NCBI RefSeq assembly: GCF_000025485.1 | Contig: NC_013851.1 | Span: 3,282,001-3,346,000 of the forward strand | Direction: 5' to 3' | DNA length: 64,000 nt | From: Allochromatium vinosum DSM 180 | Lineage (GTDB): Bacteria > Pseudomonadota > Gammaproteobacteria > Chromatiales > Chromatiaceae | Shown: positions 28,167-37,570 of the stretch, in pieces | Numbering within the stretch: position 1 is the first letter of the stretch | Layout of the letters: each line of letters begins with the position of its first letter | The notes under the pieces: generated by a model | What the model saw: only the letters and a program-made list of their open reading frames with translations | The model's database searches: none | What the model was told of the DNA's origin: nothing | Made by a program: the position numbers and the translations under genes

Positions 28167-28598
28167 CTAATTGCCGTTATTAGACTGCCCGCCGGTTATA
28201 TCCTCGGAAGCGGCAACATCGGCTCCGGTCATTTGCGCAATTTTTTCAACGAAGCGCTGCCCTGATTCGCCCTGAGCCACATTGCAGCCATAAAGCAACA
28301 GATCGCCCGATTCCGTCAGATGGCTGCCAATGCTGCCGAGTTGGCTGCGATAGGTGGAAAGCGTGTCGTGGTCGAGGACCGTGCTGCCTAATAACAGCGC
28401 CCCCGAAGCACCATGCGAGAGGATCTGGATGGAATCGAGGTCGCCATCGTGCGCCGCCAACGCGGCCTGCATCTGCGCGAGGCCGTCTTGATCGGCATCG
28501 ATCATGAACCATTCACTACCCGCCGGCAGGTGGTCGATCAGCGTCTGAGCGTCAGCAACGCGAGCGTCGATGAAGAAGATATTGCGCGCGGAGGTCAT
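28167..28598 (-). CDS. DUF4347 N-terminal part of the split adhesin
   Basis: This 143-residue frame matches the DUF4347 domain that usually forms the N-terminus of giant RTX or cadherin proteins: NIFFIDARVADAQTLI, ILSHGASGALLLGS and LLLYGCNVAQGESG. The frame stops at TAG (28169-28167) and continues without shift into the 1793-residue ORF. In intact relatives this point reads G-N/D-W-x-L-E followed by G-x-I-E. Here NGN-stop-MLEQHIGKIES has the stop exactly where tryptophan is expected, so a TGG to TAG change is the simplest explanation. The ATG has a good CAGGAG ribosome site, and 120 bases separate it from the fliP stop. It may produce a truncated protein or be read through at low level. Confidence 0.75.
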   Translation of the reverse strand: MTSARNIFFIDARVADAQTLIDHLPAGSEWFMIDADQDGLAQMQAALAAHDGDLDSIQILSHGASGALLLGSTVLDHDTLSTYRSQLGSIGSHLTESGDLLLYGCNVAQGESGQRFVEKIAQMTGADVAASEDITGGQSNNGN

Positions 28599-28718
28599 GT
28601 GTTTACTCCTGTACGTAATGACTCACTGGTTTTACGCAAAAACCCTGTCCTTCAGCCCAGGGCGGTAGTTGACAGCGTCAGAGAGAGGTGGCGACAACTT
28701 TCTAACACAAAAAGATTG

Positions 28719-29468
28719 TCACGTATAGAAACTGCGCGCCAGGGTTCCGAGCAGCAGCGACCAGCCATCGACCAGCACGAACAGCATCAGCTTGAACGGC
28801 AACGAGATGATCAGGGGCGAGAGCATCATCATACCCATGGACATCAGCACGCTGGCGACCACCAGATCGATGATGAGAAAGGGGATCAGGATCAGGAACC
28901 CGATCTGGAAGGCCGTCTTCAGCTCGCTGATGACGAAGGACGGAATCAGCAGCGTCAGCGGAATGTCGTCCGGCGACTCAAAGCCGTCGATGCCCCGGAT
29001 GCCGGCGAAGAGCGCCAGATCCGATTCGCGTGTCTGGGCCAGCATGAAGGTGCGCAGCGGCTTGACGGCCTTGGCGAGCGCCTCCTCGGTGCCGAGCTGC
29101 TCTTCCATGTAGGGCTGGATGGCGGTGTCGTAGATCTCCTGGAAGATCGGCGACATCACGAACAGGGTCAGAAACAACGCCAGACCCAGCAGGATCTGGT
29201 TGGAGGGCGTCTGGGTCGTCCCCAACCCCTGACGCAGGATGCCCAGCACGATGATGATGCGCGTGAATGAAGTCATCATGATCAGCGCCGACGGCAGCAG
29301 CGTCATCAGCGTCATGATGATCAGGATCTGGAGCGTAACCGAGTAGACCTGACCGCCGTCGGGCGCGGTCGTGACGGTCACGGCGTTCAGCCCGCCGATC
29401 TGGGCCAGGACGAGGCCCGGCGCGAGCAGTCCGGCCAGCACCAGTCCCCAGCGCGCGAGCCGTTTCAT
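28719..29468 (-). CDS. fliP: Flagellar export protein FliP
   Basis: This core export-gate membrane protein has 249 residues from the ATG at 29468. It begins with a signal peptide ([20 protein letters not shown], cleavage near LAQ). The FliP signatures [17 protein letters not shown] and [20 protein letters not shown] are present (both 20 residues or fewer). The frame stays open far upstream, but that extension is the shadow of fliO. Its ATGA start overlaps the fliO stop. Downstream, where fliQ should follow, the adhesin gene begins. Confidence 0.95.
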   Translation of the reverse strand: MKRLARWGLVLAGLLAPGLVLAQIGGLNAVTVTTAPDGGQVYSVTLQILIIMTLMTLLPSALIMMTSFTRIIIVLGILRQGLGTTQTPSNQILLGLALFLTLFVMSPIFQEIYDTAIQPYMEEQLGTEEALAKAVKPLRTFMLAQTRESDLALFAGIRGIDGFESPDDIPLTLLIPSFVISELKTAFQIGFLILIPFLIIDLVVASVLMSMGMMMLSPLIISLPFKLMLFVLVDGWSLLLGTLARSFYT

Positions 29469-29896
29469 CCGGGCTTTCCGCCGCGCTTGAAGCGTTCGAG
29501 CAGACTGGCGAAATCCCCGCTCCAGGGTTCGTCCGCCGGCGGCTCGATGGGCTGGGCGAGCGTATGCAGATGCGTCACCCCCGTCCCTGTCACGGCGATC
29601 AGGATCTGCTCGGAGCCGACCTGGACCAGCATCAGCCGCTCGCGCACGCCGATCGAGCGCACCGCCAGGAGGCGGATGGCACCCAGTCCGGGAGTCGCCA
29701 CGCCCGGCACCCGGCGCAGGAACCAGGCCAGCACCACGATGGCCAGGAGCACCAGCACCAGTCCGCCGACCAGCTGGCTCAGATAGCCGGTCGCCGGCGC
29801 GACGGCCGGCGTCTGAGACTCGGCCCACACCAGACCGGGCGCAAGCAACCCCGTCACCCCAGCGATCGCTGCCCCTGGTTGCGCGCGTGGAGACAT
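29465..29896 (-). CDS. fliO: Flagellar biosynthetic protein FliO
   Basis: This small membrane protein helps FliP assemble. It has about 143 residues: an N-terminal hydrophobic signal-like segment, a second membrane helix ([19 protein letters not shown]), and a cytoplasmic domain with [23 protein letters not shown] at 29902 that overlaps the fliN stop is an equally good start and adds two residues. The gene overlaps fliP by 4 bases. Confidence 0.88.
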   Translation of the reverse strand: MSPRAQPGAAIAGVTGLLAPGLVWAESQTPAVAPATGYLSQLVGGLVLVLLAIVVLAWFLRRVPGVATPGLGAIRLLAVRSIGVRERLMLVQVGSEQILIAVTGTGVTHLHTLAQPIEPPADEPWSGDFASLLERFKRGGKPG

Positions 29897-29898
29897 CC

Positions 29899-30345
29899 TC
29901 ACCTCAGCTTGCGCACCCGCTCGCTCGGGCTGATGACATCGGTCAGACGAATGCCGAACTTCTCGTTGACCACCACCACCTCGCCATGGGCGATCAGGGT
30001 GCCGTTGACCAGCACGTCGAGCGGCTCGCCGGCCAGACGATCGAGCTCGACCACGGAACCCTGGTTGAGTTGCAGCAGATTGCGGATCGGAATCCGGGTG
30101 CGCCCGATCTCCATGGAGATGGTCACAGGCACATCCAGCACCATGTTGAGATTGACATCGGAGGTCGGTTCCGGTTTGAAACCGCTGAAATCCTCCGGGT
30201 TCATGCGGCGGACGCCCTCCATGCCGGAGTGTGTCTCCCCCGCCGGCTTGTTCTCTTTCTGCTCCTCGAGCGCGGCGGCCCAGGCATCGGCGATGGCCTC
30301 GTCCGGGTCGATCTCGGCAGGATTCGTGTCGTTGTCGTTGCTCAT
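29899..30345 (-). CDS. fliN: Flagellar switch protein FliN
   Basis: This part of the C-ring controls rotation direction and docks export substrates. The 148-residue protein has a variable acidic N-terminus (about 60 residues) and the SpoA domain: [38 protein letters not shown] and [12 protein letters not shown]. It lies between fliM and fliO in the usual order. Confidence 0.95.
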   Translation of the reverse strand: MSNDNDTNPAEIDPDEAIADAWAAALEEQKENKPAGETHSGMEGVRRMNPEDFSGFKPEPTSDVNLNMVLDVPVTISMEIGRTRIPIRNLLQLNQGSVVELDRLAGEPLDVLVNGTLIAHGEVVVVNEKFGIRLTDVISPSERVRKLR

Positions 30346-30409
30346 CTCACGTAAACCCCCCAGCTGTCCGAGAGCGTCGGCGCGTGTTCGCTATCCGCCG
30401 CCCTGGGAT

Positions 30410-31387
30410 TCAATGCTTGATATGCTCCATGATCTTGATGGCGTTGATGCCGTTGGAGACCCCGAACTTACCACGAAAGAGCGGGATGTCCTCGACGTTG
30501 AGGACGATGGTCTCGGGCAGGTCGACTGGAATGATGTCGCCGGGCTTGACCTCGAGCAACTGCTCGACCGTCAGCGTCACCTCGGTCAGCACCGAACTGA
30601 TCTCGACCTTCGCCAGCGGGATCTCCTCCTCCAGCGCCCGCTGCCAGCGCTGATCGACGCCGCTGCGGTCGGATTGCAGCCCCGTGTCCAACACCTCGCG
30701 GATCGGCTCGATCATCGAATAGGGGAAGGTGACGTGCATGTTGCCGCCGCCGCCTTCCAGCTCGATGTGGAAGTCGTTGATGACCACGATCTCGGTCGGG
30801 CTGACGATGTTGGCGAACTGCGGATTGACCTCGGCATTGATGAATTCGAAATCCAGATGCATCACCGGCTCCCAGGCCTTCTGCATGTCGCTGAAGGAGG
30901 CATCGAGCAGGTTCTTGATGACCCGCATCTCCATGGGCGTGAAGTCGCGCCCCTCGATGCGCGAATAATAGCGCCCGTCACCGCCAAAGAAGTTGTCGAC
31001 CAGCCCGAAGACCAGCTTGGGATCGAAGACGAACAGCGCCGTGCCGTGCAGCGGATAGACGCGCACCAGATTCAGACTGGTCGGCACATAGAGCGAATGC
31101 AGATACTCCGAGAACTTGGTGACACGCGCACCGATGACCGAGATCTCGGATGAGCGGCGCAGCAGATTGAACAGATGCACGCGCAGATAGCGTGCGAAAC
31201 GCTCGTTGATCATGTCGAGCGTCGGCATCCGGCCGCGAACGATGCGGTCCTGGGTCGCGAAGTCATAGGGACGCGCCTGACCATCCGTGGGAAAGGGATT
31301 GGAGTCGGTATCGACGTCGCCGCTATCGACGCCATGTAGCAGGGCGTCGATCTCGTCTTGGCTGAGGATGTCGGATTGCTGCGCCAT
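30410..31387 (-). CDS. fliM: Flagellar switch protein FliM
   Basis: FliM is the CheY-P receptor of the C-ring. The 325-residue protein has the N-terminal CheY-binding motif ILSQDEIDALLHGV, the central domain with LDMINERFARYLRVHLFNLL (20 residues), and a C-terminal SpoA domain with VKPGDIIPVDLPETIVLNV-type sequence. It starts 11 bases after the fliL stop. Confidence 0.96.
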   Translation of the reverse strand: MAQQSDILSQDEIDALLHGVDSGDVDTDSNPFPTDGQARPYDFATQDRIVRGRMPTLDMINERFARYLRVHLFNLLRRSSEISVIGARVTKFSEYLHSLYVPTSLNLVRVYPLHGTALFVFDPKLVFGLVDNFFGGDGRYYSRIEGRDFTPMEMRVIKNLLDASFSDMQKAWEPVMHLDFEFINAEVNPQFANIVSPTEIVVINDFHIELEGGGGNMHVTFPYSMIEPIREVLDTGLQSDRSGVDQRWQRALEEEIPLAKVEISSVLTEVTLTVEQLLEVKPGDIIPVDLPETIVLNVEDIPLFRGKFGVSNGINAIKIMEHIKH

Positions 31388-31398
31388 CGCTTGCCCTG

Positions 31399-31964
31399 CT
31401 ACTGCATGATCAGTTCGTTGAAGAGCACGTCACGAATATCCGATGGTTCGCTAGCACGGACCAGCAGCCGCACCAGGGTCTGGCGCAAGGATTCGCGTAA
31501 CGTGTCCTTGCCCTCGGGCGTGTTGAGCGCGGCGTATTCCTGAGCGGCCAGCAGCGACAGGATGTCGTTGCGCAGCATGGGCATGTGCTTGTCCACGGCC
31601 GTGATCACGGCCTGGTTCGGCGTGGTGATGGTCAGCGTGACGCGCAGGAAACGCACTGGCGCCCCTGGCGAGAGGTTGACGGTCAAGCCATCGAGCTTGT
31701 GATAGACGAGCGGTGCAAACTCGGGCGGCACGGCCGTACTCTGCTCGGACTGGGTGACCGTCTCGGCCGGCGTCTCGGCGGACGCCTCGGATTCGCCTGC
31801 CTCGTCGGCGGATTTGCCGTACCAGAGGAAATAATAGGCGGCCCCCCCCCGCCCGCGAGCAGAAGCAGCAGGATCACGATCAGGATGATCAATTTGAGCC
31901 GACCGCCCGGCGGTTTCTCCGCGCTCTTGTCGGCTTTTGGGGTCGCTTTCTTCTTCTCAGCCAT
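31399..31964 (-). CDS. fliL: FliL, reading frame broken in a G9 tract
   Basis: FliL surrounds the stator and modulates torque. The N-terminal part from the ATG at 31964 (MAEKKKATPKADKS, then the membrane helix LKLIILIVILLLLL) and the C-terminal part (YHKLDGLTVNLSPG and FLRVTLTITTP, ending NELIMQ) lie in different frames. The frames meet at a run of nine G on the coding strand (C at 31842-31850). One added G, or a -1 slip, joins them and gives AAYYFLWYGKSADEAGES, a natural FliL linker. This may be a real frameshift, a phase-variable tract, transcriptional or ribosomal slippage, or a sequencing error. The flanking genes are intact. Confidence 0.8.
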
Positions 31965-32117
31965 GCTCTACGGTCCTCTCCGGCCGCGTTCCGCGCTCCA
32001 GGGCGCGCGACGCAAACCTGTGATGAAACGGCGATTTTAAACCGCGCCACGCCGAACGCCAGCCCAAGCCGAATATGGAGCCTCAGTGTGTCGCTGGTTC
32101 GACAGGGCCGACGCGGC

Positions 32118-33710
32118 TCAGGTGAAGACGTCGAGCCGGCGCGACAGTACGGAGAGCGTGCCGATGGACTCGATCCGGTCCTCGTCGTCCTCGGCCTCGT
32201 GATCGCCCGTTCCGGCCGACTGGCCGCGTTCCCGCCCGGTCTCGCCGCGATCGCTGGGGGCTTGATCCGAAACGGAGACATTGCCCAGCAGGACGCCATC
32301 TTGAGCGAGCGCCTCGCGCAACCTGGGAACCGCCGCCTCCAGCACCTCGCGCGCGATGGGATGTGCGGAGACGAACTGTACATGGGTCTTGTCACCCTCC
32401 TGGACAAGGCGTACGTCCAGGGCACCCAGACTGGGTGGATGCAGCTTGATCTCGGCCGTGTCGAGTCCCTGATCGACCGACCAGCGCACCTGCTCGGCCA
32501 GACGCTGTTCGCCGCCGGGCTGGAGCAGGCGGTTGAGATCCAGGGTTTGCAAACGCGTGCCGGTCGTCGCCGTGTCGGCCATGGCCGTCGGCGTCCGGGG
32601 CGCACCCATCGGGGTGACGTCGTTCAATTCCGTGGATTCCAGCACGGTCTCCAGATCCGATGTCGATTTGATCGTTTGCTCGCCGTTCGTCGCCAAACCC
32701 CGTAATTTTTCGCCTATGGACGGGGAGGCGGAATCGCTGGCTGCGTTTGAAAACAGGCTGACGGATACGGCGGTATTCAGCCAGGTTTGAACATCATCAC
32801 TGTTCAGTTGACGGGCGAGCCACGCGGGCAGGATCGAGGCCGACTCGGTTGGGTTCAGGGTATCGGGCACCGCAGGCTGCTCAGCGTCCCGATCCCGATT
32901 AGCGGATGGTGTGACCTGACGCAAGAGCGTGCGCGTCAGCGTCTCCAGGTCGGTGGGCGACGATTCCGGCAGGTTGGCCAGTTCAGCCGGGACGCCCGCA
33001 TCCTGAGTAGCGGATGGCGTGACCTGACGCAAGAGTGCGCGTGTCAGCGTCTCCAGGTCGGTGGGCGACGATTCCGGCAGGTTGGCCGGCTCAACCGGGA
33101 CGCCCGCATCCTGATTAGCGGATGGCGTGACCTGACGCAAGAGTGCGCGTGTCAGCGTTTCCAAATCGACAGGCTCTGAGTCTGATGGGGCGGCCAGCGC
33201 CGATGCCGATGCCGATGCCAGAGTCGGAGTCGGCAGAATTCGGCCTGCTTCGGTCAGTCGCTCCAGAATTACGGTTGGTAGCGCGGCGAGCCAGACAGGG
33301 GCTTCCGACTCCTGCGCCGGTGCATCACCAGGCGATGTCTCGGCGGAAACCCGGTCCTCTTCCCCGGGTACGGCCGATACCTCGAATCCGCGCATCAGTT
33401 CGCCAAGACCGGTTGTGACAGACAGTCCGCCGGACGACGATTCCATCTGTCCCTGAACGAGCGCGAAAAACTCGGCTACCAGGGTCTCATCCGCGATGGC
33501 CGCGACCTCGACCGGATCGGCTCCACGCTCGACCATGAGCAATTTGAGCTGTCCGGCCAGCGATTGGACGAACTCGCCGACATCGGCCTGACCGAGGGTT
33601 CCAGTCCCGTCCGCCCCACCCAAGAGCTGAACCCCGCTCTCATCAAGGCCACCCAGAATTTGCGACAGCAGGGCCGAAAGCCCGGTCGGCACGGTAGTCG
33701 TCTGCATCAT
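32118..33710 (-). CDS. fliK: Flagellar hook-length control protein FliK
   Basis: This secreted ruler stops hook growth and triggers the FlhB switch. From the ATG at 33710 it has 530 residues. The conserved C-terminal domain is visible (LAEQVRWSVDQGLDTAEIKL and LHPPSLGALDVRL). The rest is variable and disordered-looking. Residues about 180-270 hold three 36-residue repeats beginning DLETLTRALLRQVTPSA. Upstream in-frame codons to 33782 overlap fliJ and are unlikely to be used. Confidence 0.88.
   Translation of the reverse strand: MMQTTTVPTGLSALLSQILGGLDESGVQLLGGADGTGTLGQADVGEFVQSLAGQLKLLMVERGADPVEVAAIADETLVAEFFALVQGQMESSSGGLSVTTGLGELMRGFEVSAVPGEEDRVSAETSPGDAPAQESEAPVWLAALPTVILERLTEAGRILPTPTLASASASALAAPSDSEPVDLETLTRALLRQVTPSANQDAGVPVEPANLPESSPTDLETLTRALLRQVTPSATQDAGVPAELANLPESSPTDLETLTRTLLRQVTPSANRDRDAEQPAVPDTLNPTESASILPAWLARQLNSDDVQTWLNTAVSVSLFSNAASDSASPSIGEKLRGLATNGEQTIKSTSDLETVLESTELNDVTPMGAPRTPTAMADTATTGTRLQTLDLNRLLQPGGEQRLAEQVRWSVDQGLDTAEIKLHPPSLGALDVRLVQEGDKTHVQFVSAHPIAREVLEAAVPRLREALAQDGVLLGNVSVSDQAPSDRGETGRERGQSAGTGDHEAEDDEDRIESIGTLSVLSRRLDVFT
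32870..33180 (-). repeat. Three 108-base tandem repeats in fliK
   Basis: Units offset by exactly 108 bases (36 codons) share almost all bases, including GTGACCTGACGCAAGAG and GGTGGGCGACGATTCCGGC. The repeat keeps the reading frame, so copy-number change would lengthen or shorten the ruler protein by 36 residues. Confidence 0.85.
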
Positions 33711-33715
33711 CGCGA

Positions 33716-34171
33716 TCACTCCTCGCCGGACGCCGCGAAGCCGGCGTCTCGATCGGAATCGAAGGCCTTGCGCGTGGCCCACATGTCGAGTTCGCGCTGC
33801 TGTCGGCGCCCATCGGCGATGGAGTCGAACCGGCGGCGACGCTCGATGAGCTTTTCGAGCGAGCGGCTGGCCTGATGGCGATCCATCCAGGCCGCGCGCG
33901 CCTGGTCGACCTGGCTCTGAGCAGCCGCCACGCGCAGATCCTGCTGTTGCAGCGCCTCGCGCAACTGGTGGTGCATGAGCGAAAGCTGTTTCATCAGATG
34001 CACGTCGTTCGGAACCGGCGCATTGAGATAGCTCGCCTGGTACTCGACGAGCAGGGCGCGCTGCTGCTCGACCCGGTTGAGTTCGGCCAGACGCCCGGCG
34101 AGCGCCACGGCCGCCTCGCTCTCCTGGGCCTCACGGATCTTCAACAGACGCTGGAAACGTTTGACGCTCAT
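33716..34171 (-). CDS. fliJ: Flagellar export chaperone FliJ
   Basis: This small coiled-coil protein of the export ATPase complex stimulates FliI and contacts FlhA. It has 151 residues, almost entirely helical and rich in Q, R, E and A. It starts MSVKRFQRLLKIREAQESEA, as FliJ proteins do. It sits between fliI and fliK as expected. Confidence 0.88.
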   Translation of the reverse strand: MSVKRFQRLLKIREAQESEAAVALAGRLAELNRVEQQRALLVEYQASYLNAPVPNDVHLMKQLSLMHHQLREALQQQDLRVAAAQSQVDQARAAWMDRHQASRSLEKLIERRRRFDSIADGRRQQRELDMWATRKAFDSDRDAGFAASGEE

Positions 34172-34200
34172 TCCCCATTCACCTCAGTGGACCGACGGAC

Positions 34201-35586
34201 TCACTGGCTCAGCGGCAAGCCCAGCAGTTCGAACAGTTGACGCCGCGAATCCTCGAAACTGGCCTTCTCCAGCCGGTTCTGCCCCAGATACGCTTCCAGA
34301 CGGGGGTTCATGGCCACGGCCTCGTCGAGCTGCGGGTCCGATCCCTTGCGATAGGCGCCCACGGCGATCAGGTCACGGTTGCGCGCATAGGTCGACATCA
34401 GGTTGCGAAAGCGATAGGCCGCCTTCTGATGCTCGGGCGTGACCACGGCGCTCATGACGCGCGAGACCGAGGCGCCGACGTCGATGGCCGGATAGCGCCC
34501 GGTCTCGGCGATCTCGCGCGAGAGCACCACATGGCCGTCGAGGATGGCGCGCGCCGAGTCGACGATGGGATCGTTCTGGTCGTCGCCCTCGGCGAGCACG
34601 GTATAGAAGGCGGTGATCGAGCCGCCGCCCTTGTCGCCGTTGCCCGCGCGCTCGACGAGCTGCGGCAGACGCGCGAACACCGAGGCCGAATAGCCCTTGG
34701 TCGCCGGCGGCTCGCCGATGGCCATGGCGATCTCGCGCGCGCCCTGGGCGAAGCGGGTCAGCGAATCCATCAGCAACAGCACGTTCAGCCCCCGGTCACG
34801 GAAGGATTCGGCGATGGTGGTCGACACCCAGGCGCCGTGCTGACGCAGCAGCGGCGACTGGTCGGCGGGCACGGCCACGACCACGGTCCGCTTGCGCGAT
34901 TCCTCGTCGAGAATGTCGTAGATGAACTCGTTGACCTCGCGACCACGCTCGCCGATGAGTCCGACCACGATGACATCGGCCGCCGTGTGGCGGGTCATCA
35001 TGCCCAGCAGCACGCTCTTGCCCACGCCGCTTCCGGCGAACAGCCCGATACGCTGACCGCGCCCGACCGACAGCAGACCGTTGAGCGCGCGGATCCCGAC
35101 GTCGAGCGGCTCGGTGACGGGCACACGGCCGAGCGGGTTGATCGGACGCCCTTCGATCGGCGCCATCTCGGCGGTGCGGATGGGACCGCCGCCATCGAGC
35201 GGCTTACCGAGCGCATCGACGACGCGACCGAGCAGCGCCGGACCGACCGGGATGCGCCGGGCCTGTTCCAGCGGCTCGATGCGCGCACCCGGTGCCAGAC
35301 CTTCGAGCTTGCCCTCGGGCATCAGGAAGGTCCGCTCGCCCTGGAAACCGACCACTTCGGCGCCCAGCCGGGTGCCGTTGGCGGTATGGATCGCGGCTCG
35401 CCCGCCGACCGGCAGCCGGATGCCCTCGGCTTCGAGCGTCATGCCGACCATGCGCGACAGCCGTCCCTCGGGCTGGGGCGCGGGGACGTCCTCGATGCGC
35501 TGGCGCGAGCGCGCCAGACGGTCGCGCAGACCATGCACGAGCTGCTGGGAACCCTGCTGTTTCAGCTCATCGATGACGTCGCTCAT
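34201..35586 (-). CDS. fliI: Flagellum-specific export ATPase FliI
   Basis: This F1-beta-like hexameric ATPase energises export. The 461-residue protein has the Walker A loop [13 protein letters not shown], the Walker B region [19 protein letters not shown] and the signature [20 protein letters not shown] (20 residues). The N-terminus differs from F1 in the usual FliI manner. It overlaps the end of fliH by 4 bases. Confidence 0.97.
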   Translation of the reverse strand: MSDVIDELKQQGSQQLVHGLRDRLARSRQRIEDVPAPQPEGRLSRMVGMTLEAEGIRLPVGGRAAIHTANGTRLGAEVVGFQGERTFLMPEGKLEGLAPGARIEPLEQARRIPVGPALLGRVVDALGKPLDGGGPIRTAEMAPIEGRPINPLGRVPVTEPLDVGIRALNGLLSVGRGQRIGLFAGSGVGKSVLLGMMTRHTAADVIVVGLIGERGREVNEFIYDILDEESRKRTVVVAVPADQSPLLRQHGAWVSTTIAESFRDRGLNVLLLMDSLTRFAQGAREIAMAIGEPPATKGYSASVFARLPQLVERAGNGDKGGGSITAFYTVLAEGDDQNDPIVDSARAILDGHVVLSREIAETGRYPAIDVGASVSRVMSAVVTPEHQKAAYRFRNLMSTYARNRDLIAVGAYRKGSDPQLDEAVAMNPRLEAYLGQNRLEKASFEDSRRQLFELLGLPLSQ

Positions 35587-36569
35587 GTCGGTGGCACCTC
35601 GGTTTCCGTTTCAGGGACAGGCGCTGGTTGCAACTCGGGTTCGGGTTCAGATTCGGACTGAAGTTCGCGCTCGACGGCCGGCGACTCGGCTTCAGGCTCT
35701 AGCTCGGCTTCAGACTCAGGTCCGGCAGCCGATGCAGAGTCGGACAGGGGTTCGGATTCCGGCTCCGGTCGCGGCTCCATCTCGACCTCGGACTCAGGTT
35801 CGGATTCAGCTACACCCTCCGGCTCATCACTCGGCGACAACGGCTCGGGCGGCTCCAGCTCGCCCCAGATCGCCTCGATCCCCTGACGCAGCCGCGTCTC
35901 CAGACCGGCATCGATACGGCTCGGACCGCTGATCAGAATGCAACCGCCCGGCTCGACCTCCGGATCGGCGATCCAGGTCGGCTGCTCGTCGTTGGACTCG
36001 GCATAGGCGGCCAGCAACTCCTGGTCATGCGGGTTGACGTGGATACGGATCGGGTGCTTGCGTGAGGGCAATTGCTGAAGCGCTTCGTGCAGAACCTGCT
36101 GGATGAGTTCAGGGCGGGTGGTCAGCTCAGCCATGACCACGCGCCGCGCCAGCGCCGACACCAGCGCCAGCAATTCGGGTTCCAGGGCATCGGCCGACTC
36201 GGCCAGCGGATCGGCCAGCGCGCGCGCGATCCCTTCGAGCGCGGCGACCGTCTCGCGCAGTGTCTGCTCTTCGGTCTGGCGCCATTCCTGTTCGCGCGCC
36301 TCGCGTTCGGCGCGTTCGACGTCGGCCTCCTGATCGGCCTTCTCACGCCCCTCGCGATAGCCGGCCTCGTAACCCTCGCGATAACCGGCCTCGGCGCCTT
36401 CATGCCGCGCCGCCTCCTGCAGGGCGGCGATCTCCTCGGGCGTGGGTGGCGGCGGTCCCTCGGGTTCGGTGATCTCCTCGGCGTTCGGGTCGAAGTCGAC
36501 GTCGGGCGGCAACCAGCGCTGGATGCTGGCCGCGAGACGCGGATCGGATGCCGAGAGGAAGCGACTCAC
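35583..36569 (-). CDS. fliH: Flagellar assembly protein FliH with a long acidic C-terminal tail
   Basis: FliH is the peripheral stalk that regulates FliI. The 328-residue protein has the GxxxG-like repeat region ([20 protein letters not shown]) near residues 60-80 and the conserved C-terminal E2 domain to about residue 235 ([20 protein letters not shown] and [20 protein letters not shown]). Typical FliH ends there. Here about 90 more residues follow, built from E, S and P units such as [18 protein letters not shown]. The extra tail is in frame and complete up to the overlap with fliI. Confidence 0.92.
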   Translation of the reverse strand: MSRFLSASDPRLAASIQRWLPPDVDFDPNAEEITEPEGPPPPTPEEIAALQEAARHEGAEAGYREGYEAGYREGREKADQEADVERAEREAREQEWRQTEEQTLRETVAALEGIARALADPLAESADALEPELLALVSALARRVVMAELTTRPELIQQVLHEALQQLPSRKHPIRIHVNPHDQELLAAYAESNDEQPTWIADPEVEPGGCILISGPSRIDAGLETRLRQGIEAIWGELEPPEPLSPSDEPEGVAESEPESEVEMEPRPEPESEPLSDSASAAGPESEAELEPEAESPAVERELQSESEPEPELQPAPVPETETEVPPT

Positions 36570-37570
36570 AGCATGGTCTCCCCGCCCTTGCCGCCGAGCA
36601 TGATCTCACCACTGTCGGCCAGACGCCGTGCCACGGCCAGGATCTCTTTCTGCGCCGTCTCGACATCGCTCACGCGGACCGGCCCCTTGGTCTCCAGATC
36701 CTCACGCAGCATCTCGGCGGCGCGTTTGGACATGTTCTTGAAGATCTTGTCCCTGAGTTCGTCCTCCGCCCCCTTGAGCGCGAGCACCAGGGATTCGGTC
36801 GTGACCTCGCGCAGCAGGGTCTGGATGCCGCGATCGTCGACGTCGACCAGATTGGCGAAGACGAACATCAGCTCCTGGATGCGCTCGCTCAGATCCTCGT
36901 CGACCTGACTGACGCCCTCCATGATGGCCGATTCGCGCGAACCTTCCATGAAGTTGAGGATGTTGGCTGCCGTCTGCACCCCGCCGATCATCGAGGACTT
37001 GGCGGTGTTCTTGCCCGAGAGCTGGCTCTCCAGGATCTCGTCGAGTTCCTGCAGGGCCGCCGGCTGCACACCATCGAGCGTGGCGATACGCAGGATGAGA
37101 TCGGATTGCATGCGCTCGGGAAGATGCGAGAGCGTCTCGGCCGACTGGTCGGGATCAAGATGCGAGAGCACGATGGCCACGATCTGCGGGTGCTCGTGAC
37201 GGATCATCTCGGCGATGGCACGCGGATCGAGCCACTTGAGCGCTTCCAGTCCCTTGGAGTTGCGCCCGATCAGGATGCGGTCGATGAGGCCGGCGGCCTT
37301 CTCCTCGCCGAGTGCCGTGCGCAGCACACTGCGCACATAGTCGTCGGCGCCGATGCCGAGCGCGGTCTGATCCTGGATCAGTTCGGAGAACTCCTTGAGC
37401 ACGGCATCGATGTCACTGCGCGTGACCCGCTCCAGTGAGGCCATGGCCCCGCCGATCTTCTGGACCTCCTTCGGTCCCATGTGCCGCAGCAGTTCGGCGG
37501 CGCATTCCTCGCCGAGGCTCATCATGAAGATGGCCACACGCTCGGCACCCGTTTTCTTATCCGCTGCCAT
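36566..37570 (-). CDS. fliG: Flagellar switch/rotor protein FliG
   Basis: This rotor protein binds the MS-ring and takes torque from the stator. The 334-residue protein has the N-terminal FliF-binding part (AERVAIFMMSLGEECAAELL, 20 residues), the middle domain with EHPQIVAIVLSHLDPDQSAE, and the C-terminal domain with the charged torque helix (LKGAEDELRDKIFKNMSKRA). It overlaps fliF by 14 bases and fliH by 4. Confidence 0.97.
   Translation of the reverse strand: MAADKKTGAERVAIFMMSLGEECAAELLRHMGPKEVQKIGGAMASLERVTRSDIDAVLKEFSELIQDQTALGIGADDYVRSVLRTALGEEKAAGLIDRILIGRNSKGLEALKWLDPRAIAEMIRHEHPQIVAIVLSHLDPDQSAETLSHLPERMQSDLILRIATLDGVQPAALQELDEILESQLSGKNTAKSSMIGGVQTAANILNFMEGSRESAIMEGVSQVDEDLSERIQELMFVFANLVDVDDRGIQTLLREVTTESLVLALKGAEDELRDKIFKNMSKRAAEMLREDLETKGPVRVSDVETAQKEILAVARRLADSGEIMLGGKGGETML

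Noticed and set aside
28685-28718. Hairpin of the form GACAA...TTGTC with an inner CTTT/AAAG just after the fliP stop
   Set aside because: The stem is AT-rich with a bulge and no T tract follows, so a terminator between fliP and the adhesin could not be supported.
34237-35661. 474-codon plus-strand frame opposite fliI
   Set aside because: fliI is complete and conserved on the other strand; the frame has no domain or ribosome site.
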